Made by a program: the position numbers and the translations under genes. 8,348 nucleotides of DNA from an uncultured Clostridia bacterium (GTDB lineage: Bacteria; Bacillota; Clostridia; UMGS1810): the NCBI GenBank assembly GCA_905210855.1, contig CAJLYL010000074.1:1-8348 (forward strand), in the 5' to 3' direction. The notes under the pieces are model-generated. The model saw only the letters and a list, made by a program, of their open reading frames with translations. It was not told the origin of the DNA and made no database searches. Positions 1 to 6,036 of the stretch are shown one piece after another; the first letter of the stretch is position 1, and the number at the start of each line of letters is the position of its first letter.

Positions 1-2
1 CG

Positions 3-67
3 GTAGCGCTGAACTCGTCGTCTGAGAATAAAAAATACACACACATCCTTTACGGGAGATTCCGCAC
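3..67 (-). repeat. Left copy of an outward-facing terminal inverted repeat
   Basis: Positions 3-35 are the exact reverse complement of 8302-8334 (33 nt). Similarity continues with a few mismatches and small gaps to about 67, matching back to about 8266. Read on the minus strand, the unit has an AAAGGA stretch, a T-rich run and TTATTCTCAGACGACGAG, and it runs out of the window. It could be the 5' end of a repeated gene or mobile element. Possible frames on the minus strand include one beginning ATG TGT GTG TAT and one beginning GTG TGT GTA TTT. Too little is present to choose a frame or name a product, so no CDS is called. Confidence 0.8.
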
Positions 68-144
68 AATAATTGTTGTAAAAATCAGTTTCGATGAGTG
101 GCAGTTATCACCACGCTTATTTTAAATTTACCGGAGGTAATATC

Positions 145-1086
145 ATGAAACAAATTATTCACGGGCTGCTCTACATAGCACTGGCAGCCATCATTACATT
201 CATCGGCGCCTCATCTTTCGGCGCTGTCGGCGGAATAATCGGCTTTATTGTCGGCGTGGCGATTATCGCAATCGTCAACCGCGCAATAATCTTTTTCCTC
301 ATAGGTCAGAACAAATACGGCAGCGGCGACCACGAAACCGCCTATGCATGGATGAAAAGAGCCTATGACACGACAAAGCTGCGCCCCATATACACCCTCA
401 TGTATGCATACATGATGATAAGAGACGGCAAGCTTAATGAAGCGGAGGCTATCTTAAACAAGGTTACTTACCTTAACCGCCGCGAGCTTACCAAGGAGGA
501 TTTGCTCACGGCAAACATCAACCGTGCGCTCATCAAATGGAAGCAGGGCGAGCTGGGCGAGGCTATAACCATGCTTGAGGAACTGCACGACAAGGGTATG
601 TGCTCCACAACTCTTTACGGTACACTGGGTTATTTCTACATCCTCAACAACGAGATATCAAAGGCGCTCGAGTTCAACAAAGAGGGTTACGAGTACAACT
701 GCGACAACATGATTATCGAGGACAACCTCGGCAACTGCTACATCATCAACAGCGAGTTTGAAAAGGCGGACGAGATATACAAAAAGCTGTTTACGCAAAA
801 TCCGGAGTTCATAGAGCCTTACTACAACTACGGTATGCTGCTTGAAAAACGCGGAATGTATGACGAGGCGAAAAAATATTATGAAAAGGCTCTGGAGTTC
901 CCCGAAAAATATCTTTCGACCATAACTCATGACGAGGTAAAGGCGGCTATTGAAAACATGGAGCTGTTCTCGGACAGACCGAGTGCGAAAGCTGATGAGA
1001 CGGCGGTATTCGGCGAACCGGAGCCGGCGGACGAGTCTGTGCCCGAGCAACCCGAAACAGATGGCAGCACAGAGGTGACCGAGTGA
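145..1086 (+). CDS. Membrane-anchored tetratricopeptide repeat (TPR) protein
   Basis: A 313-residue protein. The ATG at 145 is chosen because CCGGAGG ends 7 nt upstream; an ATG at 94 in the same frame has no ribosome site. Residues 1-55 hold two hydrophobic segments (about 5-22 and 27-53), rich in Gly, Ala and Ile, with a short turn between them. This suggests membrane anchoring with the rest most likely cytoplasmic. Residues 60-256 are helical repeats with TPR spacing, for example the repeat around A-L-E-F-N-K-E-G-Y and the well-formed one at about 223-256 (Y-N-Y-G-M-L-L-E-K...A-K-K-Y-Y-E-K-A-L). The tail (279-313) is acidic and Pro/Glu/Asp-rich, probably disordered. TPR domains are protein-binding scaffolds; no partner is identified. 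It is the first gene of a tight operon, its stop overlapping the next start (TGATG). I see no convincing promoter in 1-144. Confidence 0.85.
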   Translation: MKQIIHGLLYIALAAIITFIGASSFGAVGGIIGFIVGVAIIAIVNRAIIFFLIGQNKYGSGDHETAYAWMKRAYDTTKLRPIYTLMYAYMMIRDGKLNEAEAILNKVTYLNRRELTKEDLLTANINRALIKWKQGELGEAITMLEELHDKGMCSTTLYGTLGYFYILNNEISKALEFNKEGYEYNCDNMIIEDNLGNCYIINSEFEKADEIYKKLFTQNPEFIEPYYNYGMLLEKRGMYDEAKKYYEKALEFPEKYLSTITHDEVKAAIENMELFSDRPSAKADETAVFGEPEPADESVPEQPETDGSTEVTE

Positions 1087-1775
1087 TGAAAACACTCTAT
1101 ATAGACTGTTTTGCCGGCTTTACCACGGAGATGCTCCTCGGTGCGCTCATCGACATGGGCGCGTCCGCGGACTACATCTGCGCGGAGCTGAAGGAGAGCG
1201 GACTCAATGTGACCATTGACCGCACTGCGGCGGTGCGCGGCGGCATGAACTGCACCTTGGCGCGGCTCGGCTGTGCCGATGATGACGATGCCGTGTGCGG
1301 AAAAATCGGCAGACGGCTTGAACCGATAAGCACGCTGTACCCCGAGGCGAGCGCGGCGCAGCTGTGCGCGTGGGCGGCGGTGATGATAGCGGCGGAGAGC
1401 TTCGGCGTGAGCTCCGTTGCCTGTTCGCTTCTCTCGGACGGCCACGGGATAGACAGCGAGAGCGGCGCGGTGGTGCCGTCGCCGTTTGTGATGAAGATTT
1501 TGCAAAAATGCGGCGCGCCCATACGCACCGTTGAGGCGGAAAGAGAGCTCATATCGGACGAGGGCATGGCGTACCTTGCGGCAAGCGCAGGCAGCTTTCG
1601 CCTTATGCCGTGCGGCACAGTACTCTGCACGGGCTACGGCGCAGGGAGTTTTGATATCGGCGCACTGCCGTATCTTGTACGCACCGTGCTTACAGATGCG
1701 GACGAGGGGGAGGATTTCCTCACGGAATTTCACCTCGATATGCCGATTGCCGGCTCTATCGGAGGACTTGCATGA
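1086..1775 (+). CDS. Degenerate LarC-like protein (LarC1 domain only)
   Basis: A 229-residue protein resembling the N-terminal half of LarC, the CTP-dependent enzyme that inserts nickel into the pincer cofactor of lactate racemase. Matches to the family are the N-terminal Y-I-D-C-F-A-G...L-L-G-A-L-I-D-M-G (residues 5-25), a later F-G-V-S-S-V block (106-111), a G-H-G...V-V-P-S-P stretch (119-133) and G-Y-G-A-G (183-187). Key features are changed: the usual SGISGDM is AGFTTEM, the His-rich linker and the HxHEVGAxDSI-type motif are absent, and only two His remain in the whole protein. Typical LarC is about 400 residues; the LarC2 half is missing and the next gene starts at once, with an ATGA overlap. 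GAGGTGA at 1072-1078 supports ATG 1086 over GTG 1083. Homology is fairly confident; retained enzyme activity is doubtful. It may be a binding or regulatory pseudo-enzyme. Confidence 0.7.
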   Translation: MKTLYIDCFAGFTTEMLLGALIDMGASADYICAELKESGLNVTIDRTAAVRGGMNCTLARLGCADDDDAVCGKIGRRLEPISTLYPEASAAQLCAWAAVMIAAESFGVSSVACSLLSDGHGIDSESGAVVPSPFVMKILQKCGAPIRTVEAERELISDEGMAYLAASAGSFRLMPCGTVLCTGYGAGSFDIGALPYLVRTVLTDADEGEDFLTEFHLDMPIAGSIGGLA

Positions 1776-2704
1776 AAACTGTGATTATAAACGGGAACGA
1801 CGCCAACCAGAGGGTTGACAAGTTCCTGACAAAATATCTTAATATGCCGCAGAGCCTGATGTACAAGGCAATCCGCAAAAAACGGATAAAGGTGAACGGA
1901 AAACGCACCGAGATAAGCTATCGGCTGGTTGGCGGCGACAGGGTGGATATGTACATCAACGACGAGTTTTTTGAGCAGGGGGAGTACAACGATTCCTACA
2001 AAAATCTTGAACCGCGGCTGAACATAGTATACGAGGACGGCAACATACTGCTCATGGACAAAGAACCGGGCATGATAGTGCACGATGACGACAGCGAGAA
2101 GGTGAACACCCTGCTCAACCACATGAAAGCGTATCTCTACCGCAAGGGCGAGTACCGACCCGACGAGGAAAATTCCTTTGCTCCGGCGCTGTGCAACCGC
2201 ATAGACAGGAACACGGGCGGCATAGTCATCGCGGCGAAGAATGCCGCTGCGTTGAAGGTGATAAACGAAAAAATCAAGTCAAGGGAAATCAAGAAATTCT
2301 ATCTCTGCCTCGTCAGCGGTCGGCTTGAGGAAAAATCGGGCACTCTGAGGGGATATCTTGTCAAGAACACGGAGCAGAACCGCGTGTATATCCACGGCGA
2401 ACCCATACCGGGCGGCAAGAGCATTGCCACGAGGTATAGGGTGCTGCGTGAGGGCGAGCTGACGTCGCTTGTCGAGGTTGAGCTGCTCACGGGGCGCACA
2501 CATCAGATAAGGGCGCACTTCGCTTCAATAGGGCATCCGCTTGCCGGTGACGGAAAGTATGGCACAAATGATTTTAACCGCCGTGTCGGCATGAAGAGAC
2601 AGGCGCTGTACTCCTATAAACTGCGGTTTGAATTTTCGGACGAAAATATGCTGTCATACCTTAATCATAGGGAATTCAAAGTGAAAAATGTGCCGTTTGC
2701 CTAA
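1772..2704 (+). CDS. RluA/RluD-family RNA pseudouridine synthase
   Basis: A 310-residue cytoplasmic enzyme predicted to isomerise uridine to pseudouridine in rRNA or tRNA. Residues 12-60 form an S4 RNA-binding domain (Q-R-V-D-K-F-L...I-R-K-K-R-I-K-V-N-G-K). The catalytic domain starts near residue 83, with D-G-N-I-L-L-M-D-K-E-P-G as the first strand. The catalytic motif is R143-I-D145-R-N-T148-G-G, the RluA-family RxDxxTxG, with Asp145 as nucleophile. L-L-T-G-R-T-H-Q-I-R (238-247) and the following G-H-P-L-A-G-D-G-K-Y-G are also family hallmarks. Length is normal for RluD-type enzymes. GGAGG at 1761-1765 lies 6 nt before the start, and the ATG overlaps the upstream stop (ATGA), suggesting translational coupling. 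Which uridine it modifies cannot be read from sequence, so no symbol is given. Confidence 0.93.
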   Translation: MKTVIINGNDANQRVDKFLTKYLNMPQSLMYKAIRKKRIKVNGKRTEISYRLVGGDRVDMYINDEFFEQGEYNDSYKNLEPRLNIVYEDGNILLMDKEPGMIVHDDDSEKVNTLLNHMKAYLYRKGEYRPDEENSFAPALCNRIDRNTGGIVIAAKNAAALKVINEKIKSREIKKFYLCLVSGRLEEKSGTLRGYLVKNTEQNRVYIHGEPIPGGKSIATRYRVLREGELTSLVEVELLTGRTHQIRAHFASIGHPLAGDGKYGTNDFNRRVGMKRQALYSYKLRFEFSDENMLSYLNHREFKVKNVPFA

Positions 2705-2732
2705 ACGGAGCGGGTGATAACCGCTCCGTTTT
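2703..2732 (+). terminator. Bidirectional rho-independent terminator between convergent genes
   Basis: An 11-bp perfect stem, AAACGGAGCGG (2703-2713) with CCGCTCCGTTT (2721-2731), around a 7-nt loop, ends in TTTT on the plus strand and TTT on the minus strand. It overlaps the stop codon of the pseudouridine synthase and lies 5 nt before the stop of the convergent kinase gene, so it can serve both. Confidence 0.8.
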
Positions 2733-2736
2733 GGCT

Positions 2737-4020
2737 TTACATATTCATAACAATCCTTGTTCTGAACTCGCCTCCGCTCCATTCAAACAGGCACTCGCCG
2801 CCATATCTGCGTGCAATGGCGCGTATGCTCTTGATGCCGAATCCGTGACCGTCCTCGCCGCTTGACGGCACGCCGTCCTCGGCTTCTATCGCTCCCTCGT
2901 ATGAATTGGTGACGGATATCAGCAGCTTTTCGCTCCTCGCCGTCAGCATGGCGTTTATCTCGCGCCGCTCCGGATCTGCGCAAGCCGCGGCGGCGTTTAG
3001 CGCATTTTCAAGCACATTTGACAGCAGCGCGCTCAAATCGGTGTCGGCAATCCCCGTTGTCTGCGGCACGTTGGCGCTGCACCGCATACGGATATCGAGC
3101 TGCCTTGCCTTAAAGGCGTAGTACGACAGCGCAAAATTGACTATTTTGTTGTCGGTGTATATAACCGGCGTAACCTTGTCCGCGTCGTCCTTTATCTGAT
3201 TGATATATTTCAATGCCGCATCCACATCATTGCTTTCAAGATAATTTGAAATCATGTTGACATGATGGCGCAAATCGTGGCGCAGAACCGCGTTTTGCTC
3301 ATGAATCATCTTCATGGCGTCAATCTCTGTTTCCGCCTGCTTCAGCTCCATGGACAGCGCAGATTTTTCAAACTCCGCGCGGCTTCGGCACTGCACCTCG
3401 GCGTGGTACATGGAGATGAAGCCGACATAGAACAGTATGCATATTGTCGGCACTGCCTCGGTTACCATGAATCCGCCGGAATAGAGCAGCTTGGTGTAGG
3501 TGGTGGTGGCATAATCAAATATGTAATACGAAACGGGCATTATGCCGAAGAGTATCAGCGACCGCCTCGAGTACGACATCGCCGTGTACGCAAATTTGGA
3601 AAAGAAGTGATACAGCAGCAGAAATATCGGCACTATCGACACCGTGTATGACAGATTTGCGGCAAGGCGGATATGCGTTATATCGAGCACCGCCACGGAT
3701 ATCCAATGCGGAAACTGGCAGCACGAATACGCCGTACACACGCTCACCAATGCCATGCCAAGGCTCTTCTTCTGCGCAATCATGAGTATGAGCATCAGCG
3801 GCAGATGCACCAGGAGAGGGTATATCTTTCTGGTGAAATCCTCACCCATGAAATACCGGAACGGCAGCTGGACTATGAGGAAAAAGCCCAGCAAAAATGC
3901 CGACATATTCCTCTGTCTGCCGTCCTTGCAGCCGCCCGAAAAAGCCACGCTGAGCAAAAATCCGTACACCGTGACAAGCCCGTAATTTATCAGCTCTGTG
4001 ATATCTGCAAAAAGTCCCAT
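2737..4020 (-). CDS. AgrC/ComD-type GHKL sensor histidine kinase
   Basis: A 427-residue membrane kinase. The ATG at 4020 is chosen because GGAGG (4028-4032) sits 7 nt upstream; the longer in-frame reading to 4077 would begin inside the promoter. Residues 1-205 contain about six or seven hydrophobic helices (roughly 8-28, 39-57, 66-82, 88-111, 120-142, 155-170 and 188-205), the layout of peptide-sensing AgrC/ComD receptors. A helical linker (about 205-240) leads to the phospho-acceptor box L-R-H248-D-L-R-H-H, typical of the HPK10 group. The ATPase part has an N-box (N336-V-L-E-N339-A-L-N) and a G-box (G-H-G-F-G-I-K-S-I, 391-399). It should autophosphorylate and pass phosphate to a LytTR-type regulator, but none is encoded here, nor a peptide precursor or AgrB protease. 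Its signal is therefore unknown; it is an orphan within this window. Confidence 0.9.
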   Translation of the reverse strand: MGLFADITELINYGLVTVYGFLLSVAFSGGCKDGRQRNMSAFLLGFFLIVQLPFRYFMGEDFTRKIYPLLVHLPLMLILMIAQKKSLGMALVSVCTAYSCCQFPHWISVAVLDITHIRLAANLSYTVSIVPIFLLLYHFFSKFAYTAMSYSRRSLILFGIMPVSYYIFDYATTTYTKLLYSGGFMVTEAVPTICILFYVGFISMYHAEVQCRSRAEFEKSALSMELKQAETEIDAMKMIHEQNAVLRHDLRHHVNMISNYLESNDVDAALKYINQIKDDADKVTPVIYTDNKIVNFALSYYAFKARQLDIRMRCSANVPQTTGIADTDLSALLSNVLENALNAAAACADPERREINAMLTARSEKLLISVTNSYEGAIEAEDGVPSSGEDGHGFGIKSIRAIARRYGGECLFEWSGGEFRTRIVMNM

Positions 4021-4049
4021 TTGTCCCCCTCCGTTAACTTCATATATTA

Positions 4050-4077
4050 ATTGTATCATAAAACGGGAAAAATTCAA
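4050..4077 (-). promoter_or_regulatory. Promoter of the sensor kinase gene
   Basis: On the minus strand, TTGAAT (4072-4077) and TACAAT (4050-4055) are separated by 16 nt, a good sigma-A-type pair. Transcription would start near 4043, leaving a leader of about 22 nt containing the GGAGG site. Confidence 0.65.
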
Positions 4078-4120
4078 TGCAAAAGCGGGATTTAAATTAA
4101 ACTTTTATGATTTCTTGTAA

Positions 4121-4222
4121 CCTTTTGCCCCGATTAAAAGTGTTTATGCCGGAAGTGCCCTTAAGATCGTTGAGGAAACAATAGCTTCGCTTGTACAACT
4201 CTGCGAAGCGGCAAAAAAATAA
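4121..4222 (+). pseudogene. 3' remnant of a lost protein-coding gene (33 open codons)
   Basis: After a TAA at 4118-4120 the frame stays open for 33 codons to TAA at 4220-4222. The end reads K-I-V-E-E-T-I-A-S-L-V-Q-L-C-E-A-A-K-K, an amphipathic, protein-like composition. There is no start codon or ribosome site in frame, and a terminator-like hairpin follows 15 nt later. This fits the C-terminal end of a gene whose 5' part was deleted. The parent family is not recognised. The same stretch contains a 7-bp inverted repeat (GCTTCGC at 4184-4190, GCGAAGC at 4203-4209), which could be chance. Confidence 0.4.
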
Positions 4223-4236
4223 AGCTTTGATTACAT

Positions 4237-4281
4237 AACTGCGGAGGATTGCGGTAAAGCGCGATTCTCCGCAGTTGTTTT
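4237..4281 (+). terminator. Rho-independent terminator of the lost upstream gene
   Basis: A perfect 10-bp stem, AACTGCGGAG (4237-4246) with CTCCGCAGTT (4267-4276), has a 20-nt loop and is followed by TTGTTTTG. It points along the plus strand, yet no intact plus-strand gene lies upstream before the divergent kinase. It fits a relic terminator for the 33-codon remnant and may insulate the downstream promoter. Confidence 0.6.
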
Positions 4282-4303
4282 GCGCCGCGTCGGCGTCGGG
4301 TTG

Positions 4304-4332
4304 TTGACAAAATTTTTGTGCGATGCTATAAT
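4304..4332 (+). promoter_or_regulatory. Full-consensus sigma-A promoter for the CrtO-like gene
   Basis: TTGACA (4304-4309) and TATAAT (4327-4332) are 17 nt apart, a perfect match to the vegetative consensus. Transcription should begin near 4339, only about 12 nt before the ATG at 4351. Confidence 0.88.
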
Positions 4333-4350
4333 TGATTTTGGTGATGAAGG

Positions 4351-4902
4351 ATGATAACTCCCCAAAAGCTCATATATTTTTCCGCGGCTGCGTCGGCGAT
4401 TTTTGCCGTGGCGTGTCTTGCAGCATACGCGAACCTCGGCAGCGATTTGTTTTATTCGCTTGCTGTGACGTTTTGCGCAATTTTGTATCACATAATCATG
4501 CGCATGGCTGTTGTCGCCGCGGTTACCGCGGTGCGCACGGGGCGAAGCGATGATTTTGCGTTTGAACTCGGCAGGGGAGAGCAGATTTTTTACAAAGCAG
4601 TTCGCACAAAATCATGGAAAAACCGTGTGCCGACGTACAACCCATCGCTTTTTGAAGTTAAAGGCGGCAATCTGCCTGCACTTGCTCACAATATGCGCAA
4701 TGCCGAGGTAGGGCACACCGTCATTGCTGCGCTCAGCTTTTTGCCGATGTCTTTTTCGGGAATATTCGGCGGTTTTGCCGCCTTTGCGGTGACATCGGTG
4801 CTCGCGGCACTGTTTGATTTGCAGTTTGTTTTTGTGCAGAGGTACAATCGGGCGCGCGTGTGCAGGATAATCCGTGCAGAATCACGCCGCGTCGGCAATT
4901 GA
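4351..4902 (+). CDS. CrtO-like integral membrane protein (glycosyl-diaponeurosporenoate acyltransferase family)
   Basis: A 183-residue membrane protein. Hydrophobic helices lie at about 8-28, 33-60, 123-142 and 143-163. Between them is a soluble stretch with K-S-W-K (87-90), P-T-Y (94-96) and A-E-V-G-H-T (118-123). Near the C-terminus is F-V-Q-R-Y-N-R (161-167). The W-K, A-E-x-x-H and Q-R-Y-N-R motifs recall CrtO of Staphylococcus aureus, the last acyltransferase of staphyloxanthin synthesis, as remembered from that protein. No other carotenoid genes are present, and many clostridial proteins of this family are annotated without pathway evidence, so the substrate is unknown. The start at 4351 is forced by an in-frame TGA at 4345-4347; AAGG touches the ATG, so the ribosome site is poor and the leader is very short. 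Confidence 0.62.
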   Translation: MITPQKLIYFSAAASAIFAVACLAAYANLGSDLFYSLAVTFCAILYHIIMRMAVVAAVTAVRTGRSDDFAFELGRGEQIFYKAVRTKSWKNRVPTYNPSLFEVKGGNLPALAHNMRNAEVGHTVIAALSFLPMSFSGIFGGFAAFAVTSVLAALFDLQFVFVQRYNRARVCRIIRAESRRVGN

Positions 4903-4925
4903 ATTTTCACGAAAAAATATTGTCC

Positions 4926-4960
4926 GCCGCATTGATTTATTGCGGCCGGTCTGATATAAT
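4926..4960 (+). promoter_or_regulatory. Promoter of the UPF0340 gene with an inverted repeat over the -35 box
   Basis: TTGATT (4932-4937) and TATAAT (4955-4960) are 17 nt apart. The -35 box lies in the 9-nt spacer of a perfect 6-bp inverted repeat, GCCGCA (4926-4931) and TGCGGC (4941-4946). Such placement could be a repressor operator, though 6-bp arms may be chance. Transcription would start near 4967, about 44 nt before the ATG. Confidence 0.7.
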
Positions 4961-5010
4961 ATAAGCTGTATTAAAAAGTATTTTTCATTCGCGAAAGGGA
5001 TGACTGTATT

Positions 5011-5559
5011 ATGACAGAAACAATAGCGCTCCAAGGCAGAGCCGCCATAGAGGAATTATACGAAAAGGCGCACCTGAAGCGCGGTGACATCGTGGTTATC
5101 GGCTGCTCCACAAGCGAGATACTCGGCTCAAAACTCGGCACAAATTCAAATCCGGACACAGCTAAGGTGCTCTTTGAGAGCATATATGAATTTGCGCAGG
5201 AAAAGGGCATATACATTGCCGCGCAGTGCTGCGAGCACCTCAACCGCGCCATAGTCACCGAGGCGGAAGCCGTGCCCTGGGCGGACATAGTTAACGTTGT
5301 GCCGCAGCCAAAGGCTGGAGGCTCGTTTGCCACACAGGCGTATGCTCATTTTTCACATCCGGTTGTGGTGGAGGAAATCCGCGCGGACGCAGGGCTGGAT
5401 ATAGGGGCGACCCTCATCGGTATGCACCTCAAAAGGGTTGCCGTGCCGCTGCGCCTCGAGACAAAAAAAATCGGCGAAGCAATCGTCATTGCGGCGAGGA
5501 CAAGACCGAAATTTATCGGCGGATGCAGGGCGGTTTATGATGAAAATATGATAGGGTAG
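5011..5559 (+). CDS. ywlG: UPF0340 / YwlG family protein (DUF436, TIGR01440)
   Basis: A 182-residue soluble protein of full family length. Diagnostic stretches are G-C-S-T-S-E (31-36), Q-C-C-E-H-L-N-R-A (72-80), P-K-A-G-G-S (100-105), G-M-H-L-K-R-V-A-V-P-L-R (137-148) and R-P-K-F-I-G-G (165-171). The family is widespread in Firmicutes and has no established biochemical role to my knowledge; the conserved Cys and His residues could bind a metal or a small ligand, but that is inference. It has its own promoter, and AAAGGGA at 4994-5000 lies 10 nt before the ATG. It is monocistronic here: a strong palindrome begins 12 nt after the TAG and the next gene is on the other strand. The symbol follows the Bacillus subtilis homologue. 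Confidence 0.93.
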   Translation: MTETIALQGRAAIEELYEKAHLKRGDIVVIGCSTSEILGSKLGTNSNPDTAKVLFESIYEFAQEKGIYIAAQCCEHLNRAIVTEAEAVPWADIVNVVPQPKAGGSFATQAYAHFSHPVVVEEIRADAGLDIGATLIGMHLKRVAVPLRLETKKIGEAIVIAARTRPKFIGGCRAVYDENMIG

Positions 5560-5569
5560 AAAAGGGCGC

Positions 5570-5608
5570 AGAAACGGCGGTGTACCGAGTGTACACCGCC
5601 GTTTCAAA
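5570..5608 (+). repeat. Palindromic repeat unit, copy 1 (possible terminator)
   Basis: A 15-bp perfect stem, GAAACGGCGGTGTAC (5571-5585) with GTACACCGCCGTTTC (5591-5605), has a CGAGT loop. The 39 nt from 5570 to 5608, including the loop, are identical and in the same orientation at 6556-6594. It follows the ywlG stop by 12 nt and may end that transcript, but it is followed by A residues rather than a U-tract, so it is not a classical terminator. The exact duplication suggests a dispersed repeat family. Confidence 0.85.
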
Positions 5609-5626
5609 AAAATCCGCCACGAGTAC

Positions 5627-5657
5627 GCATGATGTTAATTGTAACATTAATTCATGC
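5627..5657. other. Bulged hairpin between ywlG and hicB
   Basis: GCATGATGTTA (5627-5637) pairs with TAACA (5642-5646) and, after a 5-nt bulge, TCATGC (5652-5657), around an ATTG loop. It lies 29 nt past the hicB stop. It could stabilise or help end the hicAB transcript, but no T-run directly follows it on either strand. Confidence 0.4.
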
Positions 5658-5685
5658 CCGCTGCATTTTTGAGCCGTTAATCCGA

Positions 5686-6036
5686 CTATAAAGCAATCGA
5701 ATCCTGCTTTATGTGCATTGCTATTGCCTCTTCCACATAGCTGTTAAGCGATATGTTTTTTGCCATAGCGTCAAGACTTGCCTTTCGATGAAGCTCCGGT
5801 GCTATTCTGACATTAAAACTGCCCTTATACTGCTGCTGAGGTTCTTTTCCGTTTTCTGCACAAAATTCCAGATAATCATCAACGGCATCGTGGAAATCCT
5901 CAATCAAATTATCAACAGTATCTCCTTCAAATGAAATCGAATCTGTTATTCCTATTACTTTTCCGAAAAAAACCTTGTCTTCCTCAGAAAATTCCACAGT
6001 GCCGATATAGTTTTTGTAATTCAGAACATTTTTCAT
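5686..6036 (-). CDS. hicB: HicB-family antitoxin with ribbon-helix-helix DNA-binding domain
   Basis: A 116-residue antitoxin. Residues 1-65 have the HicB partial RNase H-like fold signature: Y-I-G-T-V-E-F-S-E-E-D-K-V-F-F-G-K-V-I-G, then a helix (V-D-N-L-I-E-D-F-H-D-A-V-D-D-Y-L). Residues 73-110 (F-N-V-R-I-A-P-E-L-H-R-K-A...N-S-Y-V-E-E-A-I) form an Arc/MetJ-type ribbon-helix-helix domain. It should bind and neutralise the HicA ribonuclease and repress its own operon. It is the second gene; its ATG overlaps the hicA stop by ATGA, and AAAGGAG lies 11 nt upstream inside hicA. The gene order toxin then antitoxin is normal for hicAB. It is visibly more AT-rich than the 145-2704 operon, consistent with horizontal acquisition. 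Confidence 0.93.
   Translation of the reverse strand: MKNVLNYKNYIGTVEFSEEDKVFFGKVIGITDSISFEGDTVDNLIEDFHDAVDDYLEFCAENGKEPQQQYKGSFNVRIAPELHRKASLDAMAKNISLNSYVEEAIAMHIKQDSIAL

Noticed and set aside
94..144. N-terminal extension of the TPR protein from an ATG at 94
   Set aside because: No ribosome site precedes it, and the added residues are unlike a signal or anchor; the GGAGG-preceded ATG at 145 is better.
927..1733. A 268-codon minus-strand open frame opposite the LarC-like gene, and shorter antisense frames nearby
   Set aside because: Composition is Arg/Ala/His-rich as expected for the complement of GC-rich coding DNA; it has no ribosome site and no recognisable motif, while the plus-strand frame has both.
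1083..2704. Programmed frameshift from the LarC1-like frame into a LarC2 half, as known in some larC genes
   Set aside because: The frame after the stop encodes a complete S4-containing pseudouridine synthase with its own GGAGG and ATG, and no LarC2-like sequence.
4078..4350. A riboswitch or tRNA in the kinase/CrtO-like intergenic region
   Set aside because: The predicted leader is only about 12 nt on the plus strand and about 22 nt on the minus strand, too short for a riboswitch, and no cloverleaf was seen.
4332..4553. A 73-codon plus-strand frame with GTG/ATG starts at 4341/4344 just before the CrtO-like start
   Set aside because: It overlaps the CrtO-like gene in another frame, is Cys/Arg/His-rich and shows no family motif. 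It is noted only as a possible competitor for ribosomes.
5571..5605. The GC-rich palindromes as CRISPR repeats
   Set aside because: Only two copies, 986 bp apart, with genes between them; no spacer array and no cas genes.
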